Source: Dillenia suffruticosa (taxonomy: Eukaryota; Streptophyta; Magnoliopsida; Dilleniales; Dilleniaceae). Taken from it: DNA of 64,000 nt. The DNA lies in NCBI GenBank assembly GCA_033439265.1, contig JAVTVX010000031.1, forward strand, positions 8,603,501-8,667,500, read 5' to 3'. Position 1 is the stretch's first letter. Each line of letters opens with the position of its first letter. Under the pieces are notes generated by a model. The model did not search any database. It saw only the letters and a list, made by a program, of their open reading frames with translations, and was not told the origin of the DNA. Below are positions 27,214 to 37,712 of the stretch, piece by piece. The position numbers were made by a program, and so were the translations under genes.

Positions 27214-29231
27214 TGTCACGCCCCGAACCGGGTCATGAGCAACCACCCGTTGCCCTGAATGTCGGCTGTATTTTTACAGAAAATCTGACAGAATATCCCC
27301 ATAAATCGGAGGTCTCCCATGTACAAATAAATCTATTTAAATCTGTATAATTTAAAAACATTTTTTAAATAAAATAAAATGACCATCCCGGCCTTACAAC
27401 AACCCACTAACCACAGCGGATATCCAGAACAATGCCAGGCTATATAAATTACCAACAATCCTAACCACAGACCTCTACTGTCATGTCCAACTAAAACAGG
27501 AGCAGCCGCCATACTGAGCAGACCTAAGTTTTATATAATTCACAATCAATTTTTCCAAGTTAACATTCAAACACTACGATTTTGCCACAATACAAATGAA
27601 ATATGAAAGTTTCACAATTTAATGTACATAAATTATACAGTCAATCCCAAATAAATACACGGTCAAATACGGACCTCCAGGTCAAGATCTCACAATGTCG
27701 AAAATAAAAATACGGAGTTCATATGTCAACTAAATTTAAATCTCACCGTCAAAAAATATTCAAATCCGTCAACAAGTTACCAAATCTTCTAGAACCCGAA
27801 GCGTCGCTCTAACACAATAATCCTGTCTGAGAAGGGAAAGAAGATGGGTGAGTGTCAAGGAAGATACCCAGTGAGTGAGGGGATTAATCTCAAGTACTAA
27901 TATGTAGGTGAACATTGGAGTATCAAATAATATCATTCATAACCAATAATTTAAATTTTGTAGTAAATCATGATATATTCACTAAAATGAACTCATTTAA
28001 TCATTTATACGTTAACATACATATATGCATCCATTTAAAATCAAGTAAATCAGAGAGCAAGCCAAAAAGATCCTGGCAAAGATCAATCGTGACCAAAGAC
28101 AGACACATCAGTGGTTTTATTATACATAAAGTTCAAAAATCGCTCTCTACCCCGACGTTCGCCATGAGTTCGCTGGGTCTAGCTTATCATCGTGTATAGG
28201 ACCCTACCCGGTGCTAGACGGTGGCGTCACACATGTCCTCCCCCTTACTTGGGTTCAACCGGCCATGCCTATTGCCATTAAAAATATGACGTTTGCGGAT
28301 ACCTCCTATAGAAGCATATTCAAGCAACCCGATACCTCTATAAACGCCCTTCGTAGCTACGGAATCAATCAAATAATGTCATATTATCATATCATCTCAA
28401 GTTAGTAGGCATCCAATCCACATAACCAAATCATCTCATCATATCCTCAAAACAATTCAAATCTGTGTGCTAATATATTTCGTCGAAATCATTTAAATTC
28501 AACAAACCAATGCAATGGTAGGATAGAAAACATTCAAATCATGGTACAATTTCATTTCATTCTAAACATGGATACATAATCGTAGAAAGCATAAATATGA
28601 CATTCCAATAATCACAAAATAGATTTGAATTTCAATACCATACGTCGAGACAATACATATCAAAAGCATGTTTTAATAAAAACACGATAAAATCAGGTTT
28701 CAGTATTTCATGCAAGAGATTAGGGTTCCACTGACATTCCTAGGGAGGGTGGTCAATCCCTATTTTCAAAATCAAACCAAATCCACTCCTTAAATCTCCA
28801 AAAAAGTCAACCTAATTAGATTATCACAATTGTCATCAAATTTCTAATTATTCTTAGAGTTTATCATCTTCCTTAAGTTTGTCTAAATTAAGTCATCTTA
28901 AAGATATTGAAACCTAAATTTGATAAAATTTATTTCAAACGTTTAAGTGATTACATTTCTCTCTCACCTAGGGCTTCGCAAATCTCAGACCTAGATTTCG
29001 TTCGCCCATCGAATTGATTTAAAATCTGTAATATTTTCAAATTTGAACAATATTAACAACTAAATCAAATTCTAAATACCAAACCCTAGGACTACAACCA
29101 ACATAACCATTATTTGCAGTGAATAAGCCGTGACCTAGGGTTTCTGCGGGGACTGCAGGTGAGCTCTTGAAGGAGACGGCTTGAACTGAATAGAAGTATA
29201 ATAGAACGGAGACCGCAGTATCGGTGTTACA
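27214..29231 (-). repeat. 5' LTR of the truncated gypsy element
   Basis: A 2,018-bp minus-strand LTR that begins on the plus strand TGTCACGCCCCGAACCGGGT and ends ATCGGTGTTACA. Internal landmarks follow the same order as in the solo LTRs at 42617 and 45384: CCCCATAAATCGGAGG (27299), a GGGTGAGTGT...ACCCAGTGAGTGAGGGG block (27848-27882), GGATACCTCC (28298) and a CACCTAGGGCTTCGC end zone. It lacks the GC-rich tract and the 38-bp CCGGGCATACAGCCC minisatellite of the other LTRs, so it is a distinct subfamily. Confidence 0.85.
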
Positions 29232-29236
29232 CTTCT

Positions 29237-30269
29237 AGGGGAGTGGCGGACTTGAACTGAAGACCTTTATAGGGTCAAAACATGGTGATAAAGGAGTATT
29301 GCCCATATCAAAACCAAAACTTGTATCACATTCCAAGCAAGGAAGCAACATTTGAAAATTTTACCTTCTGAATGAATACCTCATGGAGCAAGTGAAATAA
29401 GGAGAGGAGGTAAATCTTAATAAAATAACATTACGCATGTATGGTATAATTTTGTCTTGAACTTGAACAAGGAGATTTGTTAACTCATTTCAAGATATAA
29501 CAAGATGCTAAACAATCCCACTCTTCTTCTACAAATGCTTATGTATTTTCTAGATGCAATCTTTAAGGCATTTGTCCCTCTGTCCTTTTCTTTCATCCCA
29601 AACATTTATGAAATTTCAGAGAACTTCAACCATCAAACAAGTTGAAAAGCTGCATGCTAAGAAAAATGATTCATACTATAATTACATAACTAGTTCATAA
29701 TCAATCAGAAAAGCTAATCTTTCTTACACAATAACTTGCTATTGCCACAAAAGATTGTTGAGAAGCAATTTGCAGTTGAATTTACCCCATTGTTCTATCA
29801 GATATCTATTTTGGAGAAATTGACCATTCTTCATTTTCAGTAGTGTCTGAGATGAAAATTTGACCTTTTGGAAATTTTGACTAATTGTCGAACTAACAAT
29901 AAAGGAAGCAATATAAAAATGGATTTAGAAAAAGAACAAGTACCAAAAGAACAAATATCTGATGATAATGGTAGCTAAGGGAAACACCAATCTTGCATTA
30001 TAAAAAGCATCTCAAATTATATTCTTTCATCCTATTAAAACAAGATAAGCCCTCATAATCCTACACTATCAAAGGACAAAGTATGTTTATTTCTTTTGAG
30101 CAAAAGTGTTGATGCACAGTCAGTTTTCTTGCTCATTTGCATATGTGTAGTATATCTTCATCATGAAGAGAAAACCAATATATGAGTAGTCACATTTGTT
30201 TATTGTGTACATGAATTTCATGGTGTATCTAGCTGATTTGGTTATTATAACTTTACTTATTATGTGCAG
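29237..30269. other. CACTA interior, no gene recognised
   Basis: AT-rich DNA following the gypsy LTR. No open frame longer than 60 codons and no familiar motif. It may be intron of the En/Spm second gene, whose downstream part begins at about 30270. Confidence 0.45.
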
Positions 30270-31290
30270 CAAAAATTCACATAGCGAGAGGCAGATTCAG
30301 TTGCGACATATCATGCATGGAAAGCATCATATACAAGGAGATATTCTGATATGCTTGCAGTAGCAAGGAAGTAAGCAATGCAAGCTATTGGAACTACAAA
30401 TATAGCTGAAACTAAAGGTCATCCCCCAATTTTTTTGGCATCTAGTGTTTGGGATGAGTTAATTGATAAACACTAAAATACACCAAAATGGTAATAGAAG
30501 TCAAATGCAGTGAAGCAAAACCGAAGTACAGAGAAAGAATAAGAAATTACAAAGCACATAGCTAGTTCAATCCCGTATGCGACACACATGAAGAGAATGG
30601 TTTGTTCTTTTTTGTTCTTTTAAATTTGTGTTGATTATTTGAGGATTTCATGAAATTACGAAATACTAATTTTGTTATTTAAAGGCTGAAGCAACCAGCC
30701 ATTCAGTTTCCCATCTAGAACTCTTTAATCGCACTCATAGGCGTGATAAGGGAAAAGGACAATATGTTAACTAGAAATCTGAAACTATTACTGTAAGACA
30801 ATTTCATTATAACTTCTTATTTATATATAACATTGAAATATTAATAATTTCATATATGTAATTGTATATGTTTCTTGTAGGGCAAGTAAAAATAATTGAT
30901 TAGGAAAAATATGGCTCAAATAAAACTTCTCAGCTAAGGTTTGATGCTGGCTCATGGTGTGAGATGATTGGGGTCTCATGAAGGGACATTTTTATGGTTT
31001 TGGAAAGAGAGTTGATGACGTATTGATGATCAATTCCTCTGGTACCACTTCATCTCCATCCGTGCGTTCATCTTAGATGTATACTAGGGAGGAGATAGAC
31101 AAAATGATGAGGAAATGAGAAGTCAAATGACCGAAAACATGCAGAGCCAAATCATGTAACAAGTGGAAAGTTGTGTAAGGGCGAAAACAGAGACAAATTC
31201 GTGACATCCTTGCACAAATAGGTTTCCAACCAACACCACCTGACCTAGATAGCACTCAATCATTAGATTCTAATCATCTACCTCTGCGAA
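30270..31290 (+). pseudogene. En/Spm second gene, C-terminal part (TNPA-like)
   Basis: Fragments in changing frames resemble the plant Ptta/En/Spm transposase family (Transposase_24 type). Near 30500-30600 the peptide SSIPYATHMKRM matches the usual GSIP-A-H-RM pattern. At 30680-30780 there is HLELFNRTHRRDKGKGQYV, matching the F-x-RTH-[RK]-[KR] signature. At 31080-31170 a charged REEIDKMMRKEMRSQMTE-like stretch suits the C-terminal coiled coil. Stops occur throughout. It precedes the right subterminal repeats, the expected position. This protein class binds subterminal repeats. Confidence 0.6.
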
Positions 31291-31499
31291 ACTAATGATT
31301 TCATTTTTATGTACTTAAGTTATATGCAATTTCATGGATTTTAGTCCATTTTATAGACTTATTTTATATATACATTGTACTATGTAATTTTAGATGTTAT
31401 GTATTGTTTGCTTGGTTTTTATATCAATCAATTAGAATTCTTTCTAATATAGTTCCTCATATCAAAACTGTGATGAGACCGGTTCATAGAAAAACAGAT

Positions 31500-31977
31500 T
31501 AATAGGTTGATACATTAGAGATGAATGGAATAGGGTAGGATATGTAAAATTACTGACGGATTAGCGAGAGAAATATTCTGTCCCTAATAAAATCCATAAC
31601 TAATCTGTCGGTGAATTGTCTAACCCTGTTCTAGTCTTTTCGATGAAATAGCGAGGGTTTTTTCTATCGCTAAAGATTCCCTTGCTAATCTGTCGATGAC
31701 AACGTTGTTGCAGTACGTCATTCAGCGACAGATTACAAACGGATATAATCCGTCGCTGACATTTCTGTCGGTCATCCGTCATTGATAGTTTAACACAACT
31801 GTGAAATCAGTAACGAATTAACGACAGAAAGTCAACGACAAGGTAATTTTTCTATCGCTAAGAATTAGCATTGATGTTTTTAGTAACGGAATTAACGACG
31901 AAAATATCCATTGCTAATATCTTTTACGGACGGATTCTTATCTTTCGCCGATGGAATTTTTCGTCGGTAATACTTCA
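31500..31977. repeat. CACTA right subterminal repeat zone
   Basis: Multiple direct and inverted copies of motifs such as ATCCGTCGCTGA, AGCGACAGATTA and GACGGATT, for example at 31556, 31735-31760 and 31910-31935. It mirrors the zone at 10255-10545 and ends in the terminal TTTCTAGTAGTG. Confidence 0.8.
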
Positions 31978-31989
31978 TTTCTAGTAGTG

Positions 31990-32335
31990 AGAGTACAAGA
32001 AAAAGAATAATGTGTTGTGAAGTACTACCCAAGAAAAAAATTATATTAAAAGAGGATAACTTTCCAATCCACTTTTTGCCCTCTAAGCTATTATCGTTTT
32101 TTACCCCTAAACATCAGTCCTAAAAGAAGTATAGAAACAATTAAGCTTAAAGGAGAGAACGATGAATCCATTGAATTCTAAAAACCATAGTATAACTCTA
32201 CAACCATATGTGCCATGATAGTAATGGTATTGCACTTCTGTACAACAATTTAGCTTCCTTATTGCAACTAAAAACTCTGAAACCATTGCAAGCAAGTTGC
32301 ATTTCAATTTCAAATTTGGCAACTCATTATGCTGC
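31990..32335. other. Short AT-rich interval, nothing recognised
   Basis: Sequence between the CACTA element and the deleted copia. The small overlapping ORFs here (32107-32322 minus, 32208-32396 plus) show no motif. Confidence 0.5.
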
Positions 32336-33673
32336 TGTGGAAAAGAAAAATAATGGAAGAGTTTTTTTTTGTATTTCTCTTCACTTTTTTACATAGTTTC
32401 AGTCAAATATATATTCAAAAATTACAATAAATTAAAATACAATGCTAGCTAAGAAATCGAAAACCTAGATGCATATTTGACCTGATATAAATTAAGAAAG
32501 ATTTTCTCCCATAATATGCCATAACTTAATAAAACCAAAAATCTTCCCTAATTATATTATATAAATTAGGGAAGAATAACCCAAAATATTCCTTAATTAT
32601 GTTACATATTTGGAGAAAAATAAAATTTAAAAACATTCCCTAATTATATTATATAAATTAGGGAATAATAAAATCCTAAAATCTTCCCTAATTATATTAC
32701 ATAATTAGGGAAGAACAAAACATGCATATTTCAATACTCTCCCTCAGGCTAGTGAATGGATATCCTCCACTCCAAACTTGTTGATGATACATCGGAAAAT
32801 AGTGCTCGGTAGTCCGTTTGCAAGTAACTACACCAAAGAGTCTTTTGATTGTTTGATGAGAGGTTTTGATGAGTCACCCTCCTTGTTGAATTCTCCTGTG
32901 AGTTGTAATATGACCAATTATTTAATTTTAGCAAATTTTGTCATTAGGGCAAATTCATTTGCAACTTGAGTCTCAAGCATAACACTCCTTCCTTTTTCCT
33001 CCTTCTTCAGCTTGGTGTATTGAAATAGTCTCATTTAGAGACGAAAGATTCTCTTTTTCTAAGACCTATACTCTCACCGCATCAAACTCAACATTAAGAC
33101 TAGTAAGGAAATTATAAATGCTACCGGTATATTCTGCAAATCTCCCGTTGAAGCTACTATAGAATTCTCGGTTGAAAGCACATCCAAGACAGGACTAGTT
33201 TCGATTGTTTCTGACATAATTAATCAATTGAAAGGCCTGTTGGTTAGGAAGGGATTATTGCAGAATTACCTATTAAAACTACTACAGAATTCTCGGTTGA
33301 AGGTACATCCGAGATAGAACTAGTTTCGATGGTTTTTGACATGATTGATCAATTAAAAGGGCTTTTGGTTAGGAAAGAAGATATCAAGGAATTGGATAAA
33401 CAAAGAGATTTAGAAAAGTTTAGTGTTTCTTTTTTTTTTTTCCTTCATAGGCTATGATATCATGTGGAAAAGAAAAATAATGGAAGAGGTTTTTTTTTTT
33501 TCGTATTTCTCTTCACTTTTTTTTACATAGTTTTAGCCATATATATAAAAAAATTATAATAAATTAAAATAAGAAACTAGCTAAGAAATGAAAACTTAGA
33601 TACAAAATTTTTTGATCTTATATAAATCAAGGAAATTTTCCTCGATTATATGTCTTAATTTAATAAAGTCAAA
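32336..33673 (-). mobile_element. Internally deleted copia element
   Basis: A minus-strand copia reduced to ends. The 3' LTR is 32336-32733 (398 bp), followed by a purine tract (minus reading GAGGGAGAGTAT). The internal part is only 729 bp (32734-33462). A primer-binding site lies at 33451-33462, with GCTATGATATCA on the plus strand, mutated from GCTCTGATACCA. The 5' LTR runs 33463-33673 and is cut by the CACTA start at 33674. Both LTRs begin TGTGGAAAAGAAAAATAATG. The interior joins the last residues of pol (CIINKFGVEDIHS, near 32760-32810) to the first residues of gag (MSKTIETSSISDV, near 33345), so nearly all coding sequence is gone. A 105-bp segment around the gag start is duplicated (about 33150-33250 and 33268-33370). 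Confidence 0.8.
32540..32712. repeat. Tandem hairpin units in copia LTR
   Basis: Four consecutive copies of a palindromic block of the form TTCCCTAATTATAT...ATAAATTAGGGAA (near 32545, 32609, 32635 and 32684), each able to fold on itself, spaced by A-rich DNA. The 5' LTR was cut by the CACTA insertion just before the equivalent region. Confidence 0.7.
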
Positions 33674-33689
33674 CACTACAAAAAAATAC

Positions 33690-34110
33690 GGGTTTAACGA
33701 CGGAGGAGTTTCATCGCTGGTTTGCGACAAAATTAGTGACGGAAATGTATTTAGTCAACATTTTCCGTTGAAATTTGCTACAGAAATTATTCATCGCCAA
33801 ATTAGCAACAAATGAAAGATTTGTCACTAAATTCATCGCAAATTAGCGAAGAAAATATTTTCGTGACAAAATTCGTCATCAATTAGCCATGAATAGAAAT
33901 TTCGTGGCTAAATTTTGCCACGAATTATGTGTTCGTGGCTAAATTAGCAACGAATATATGTTCATGGAAAATTTCATCAGTAATTAGGCACCCAAAATAT
34001 TTGTCACTAAATTTGTGGCTAATGACGAACTCACTCCTACTTCCATGGCTAAATTCACAACAAACTAGCCACAAATAAATTTGTGGCTAAATTTATCGCT
34101 AAATTGTCAC
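33690..34110. repeat. Subterminal repeat array 1
   Basis: Repeated short units built on TTCGTGGCTAAATT, AATTAGCGACGAA and related inversions, beginning 16 bp from the CACTA terminus. Confidence 0.75.
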
Positions 34111-35009
34111 AACATTTCATAACCAAATTTCTTTTGTACTCTATTACGAATTGTTTTCAACCGTATCTCTCTTTTTTATCATTTCTCACTAATAAAATGG
34201 AGTTTAATATATAGTGAATATTACAATTTTCACAAAAAAAGTAATTTTCATCAATAAATAATTTAATTAATCTCTAACAAACCAATGTTCATCAATCACT
34301 GCGAAACCCTCAATCTTTGTTTAGATTTGTTCGGGCTAAAAAAGATAGATTCTTATAATTTTTCCGTAATTATGCTAGGTTTATAACGCAAAGTATGTGG
34401 ATCAATTTCTCAAGGTAGCATATGCTTACAAGGTTTAGACTTGGAGATATTTTTTCTCTTTCTTATTTCATTGGCAAATTACTTCCATCGTAAATTATCT
34501 TCCAAACAAATGTGAGAACTTTTGGATGGAGTTTTACTTTGCATTTGAACAACCTCATTTTATATTTAAGGAAATCACTTGTTCCTTTGATTGTAAAATA
34601 TAGTCATTTGAATATAAGATTATCCAATCTTCCTTTTACCTCTTCAATATTTATCTAGGCTATGACTATTTTCTCGTGTGTATTGTTTTTTTTGGGGGAA
34701 AAAGAACGTATGCAAAAAAAATTAATAAACCATTAGCCATTTATCATGTAGAGGTATGGTGCCTTAACAGAGACCATTCAATTTTCCTTTAACAGAGACA
34801 TTAAGAACTTCCTTTGGCATTTTGGTTGGTGCATCTCATGGTATGAGCTATTGGATAACTTATGTTTTTTACAAGAATCTCACTTTTCAAAATGTAAATT
34901 AAATAATAAATAAAGAGAGTAATAAATAAAGAGATAAAAGAAAGAAGATTAAAATAAAATTAAAGAGAAAATATTAAAAATTAGAATGGTAATTTGAAAA
35001 AAAAAATTA
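34111..35009. other. AT-rich interval inside CACTA 2
   Basis: No coding or repeat signal that I recognise between the two subterminal-type arrays. It contains A/T-rich runs such as 34900-34990. Confidence 0.4.
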
Positions 35010-35440
35010 GTGACAGAATAAACGATCCGCCACTAAGTTAGTGACGGATCACATCCTTCATCGCTAAGTTAGGGACGGACTCAGGTATCCGTCGCTAAAT
35101 TTTTTACGATGAATGTGTAATCCGTCACTAGATTAGCGACAGATTTTCTGATCCGTTGCTAACTTAGCCACGGATTGGCTATCCATCACAAAGATGTTAG
35201 CGATGGAATTTAGTATCCGTCTTAAACGTAGCGATAGATGCGAAATCCATCGCTAACTTAGCGACGAATTGTGATCTGTCACTAGCTTAGCTACGGATTG
35301 GGTGATCCGTCGCAAAGATGTTAGCGACGGACAGGGTTATCCATCGCTAGTTAGTGACGGATCGCTCTTCCTTCGCTAAGCTGACGACAGAATTTAGTAT
35401 CCGTCTCAAACTTAGTGATGGATATTTTATTCGTCACTAA
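35010..35440. repeat. Subterminal repeat array 2
   Basis: About twenty alternating copies of TTAGCGACGGAT and ATCCGTCGCTAA with point changes, in both orientations, as in En/Spm subterminal regions. It lies directly upstream of a pyrimidine-rich leader at 35460. Confidence 0.85.
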
Positions 35441-37712
35441 GTGCTTTTACATATGATTCCCTTGCCCTAATCTTTTCTCTTTCCTCTCGATTGCTTTCCT
35501 CTTTCTTCGCCTGAACTCATCTCAGGTCCTCTCTTTGGCTCATCGCTCAGGCTCATCTTCTGTCCCTCTCTCTTCTTTTCTCTACCTCATTGTTGTCTTC
35601 ACCTCCATTCAATTCTTCTCCTTCTCTCATCGTAACGATCTCTGTCTTTTCACGTATAGACAATAATAGTGAGTAGTGACGATCGAAGATAATCGATGAC
35701 CCCAGTGACGGCTAGGCTTTCACGTCTCTCTCATCCTTGAAGACGATCGAACCTTTAGGCTAGGGATTGGCAACTCTCTCCTCGAATAGGATCAAATCTC
35801 TAGGGTTTTGTGTCTCTCATCTGGTAAGATCTCGCTCTCTCTCTCCCCGTAACTCTAACTCAGGGTTTTGATCTCTGTCTCCTTCACTTTCTACTCAGTT
35901 TCTATTTCTGTCTCTCCTTCTCTCTAGGCTAGAGCTTTTATTCTCTATCTCCTCTTCTCTCTCTTATCCTTTTACGATTTATGTTCTTTGTTTTGCCACA
36001 GTCATTGAGGTTGCGGTGGAGTTGAAACTTTAGGCCATTATAGTGGCATTTATGGGTAAGCTTCTGACTTCTTCAAATGTTGCGGTTGATTGTTGATCAT
36101 ATTGAGTGATTAAGTTGTTGCTTAGTTTGTTCCTTCCCCCCCCCAAAAAAAAGACTCTTGGCTACGCTGCCACCATCTGCTTCCAATTTTAAAACTATTT
36201 GCAGTAAAGAGTATTACCTGACCAACTAAAATAAGGTGTCTTGCAATTCTGAAATAAAAGTTGGGATTTATATATGTTTTCTTCTTCACTTCTAACAAAA
36301 TTTTAACCTTCTAGGCAGTTCAAATCGATTAACACCATTGTAGTTGGAATCATTGTTAATTGAAGGGAATACGTTAGGATAATATGATTATCTTTGTTGC
36401 TTTTACCTATCATTTCATCAGCTACAAGTGCAGTGTCCATAGTAAATTTGCAGATCTATTTGATTGACTCTACTAGTATAGAATACATAGAGCTTAAATG
36501 TCCTTGTTACATTCCATCTAGCTACAGATGTATTTTGGAGTTGCTTTTGATGCTTAAATATTTGATTCACTGAAGAGTTGCATTTTCTTATGGATGAGAT
36601 GTTTACTGTTTTGACAACCACTTTATCTAAATCAACATATCCTGAGTGCTTGATTTAATGTTCAGGGCTCTTGATGGGGATGAGATAATTCAGGAGAGTT
36701 CAGGCTAACCTGAAATTGCATTTCTAAAATAAGGGCAACTATGCAAGCAGGATTAGGCTAAGTAAACCATGATGGATTGTTATCTTTTACTATCAGCTAA
36801 AATAAACAAATAAATATTATCCCATCAAGAATTAACTGCTCAGTTTCATGAACTACTCAATAGATCAAATCCAGATACAATTAGTTCCACATAGTTCTCA
36901 TGCCACAAATAGCATCCCATTTGTTGCTTGCTTATCAATGAGGGCATATTCTGTTGAGAATATATAACCTAGTGCTTAAACAGAGTTCTCGTACCTACAA
37001 AACCATGGTCTTGGGTGTGCTGCTGAAGTCTTATGCTCTACCATGGCTTTGACTTGTGCTTTAAAACCATGTTCTCTCTAAACCATATTCTTGAAAGACA
37101 TGTCCAATCAGCTTGTTTCATTTTATGCTGATGTTCTTAACTGCATATCCTTAATTTGAAATGCAAAATTCATGTTTAGAATTTTTGTGAAATGTTGTAT
37201 TTCATGTTGTTAACAACCATTGGCCAATGCAATGACTAGCAAGGTATTCAAAAGGAGCAATCATTTGGTAGAAATCAGTGTAATGGTATAAATGCAAGGA
37301 CTAGCTACTTTCTAAAACTAGGCTTTATTTCTTTGATAGCTGAGGAATATGTTTACTTTTTAAAGTAATTTTGTATTCCCTTATGTTGCCATTTGTTCAT
37401 TCCATTCAATTCTAAGACACAAACCTTATTTTACACTAATAAAATCTTTTAATTTCAGATCCATCAAACATTGATTTGATTTAGAGTAAAGATTAGTTAA
37501 ATAGTACAATAACCAAAGTTGAAGGTTTGTTTCTATTTTGTCCTTCTTTCCCTATTTATATTGTATTCAATTAAGAAAATTGCAAGACAACTGTCCTTTT
37601 TTGCCAGTAATCATATCATCATCATTTCTTATGAATTTTTTAGAATTTTCATTCATATAAGTAATTTGGCTCTTGTTAAAGTTTGTGTTTCTTGCATATG
37701 TAGATAGAGAAA
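35441..37712 (+). other. Leader exon and intron-like region of CACTA 2
   Basis: A CT-rich stretch (35460-35960) looks like the untranslated first exon of the transposase gene; a GGTAAG at 36055 is a possible donor site. T-rich intron-like DNA follows up to TTCTTGCATATGTAG at 37691-37705, a good acceptor just before the ATG at 37713. No other coding signal is seen. Confidence 0.5.

Larger units (their letters stand above)
24570..29231 (-). mobile_element. Ty3/gypsy element, 5' part only
   Basis: A minus-strand gypsy element running from its 5' LTR (27214-29231) through a primer-binding site (27195-27207), gag (25525-26953), protease and the beginning of reverse transcriptase, where it is cut at 24570. 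The 3' half and 3' LTR are absent. The five bases after the LTR are CTTCT (29232-29236), but no partner copy can be paired with certainty. The gag and 5' leader resemble those of the intact element at 52382-54153, which puts both in one lineage, probably Tekay/Del-type chromoviruses judging by gag and LTR style. It sits between the two parts of the CACTA second gene. Confidence 0.85.
10238..31989 (+). mobile_element. CACTA (En/Spm-type) transposon, nested and inactive
   Basis: The left terminus reads CATTACAAGAAAAG and the right terminus, read inward, CACTACTAGAAATG; 10 of the first 12 positions match. Both ends are flanked by the trinucleotide AGA (10235-10237 and 31990-31992), the 3-bp target duplication typical of CACTA elements. 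Just inside each end are dense GACGGAT/ATCCGTC-type subterminal repeats (10260-10540 and 31500-31970), the usual transposase-binding zones. The element encodes a TNP2-type transposase pseudogene (13864-16790) and a second En/Spm gene in two parts (17040-17460 and 30270-31290). The two parts are separated by about 13 kb holding a copia and a gypsy element. The third base of the left terminus is T instead of C, and every gene is broken, so it cannot move itself. Confidence 0.85.
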
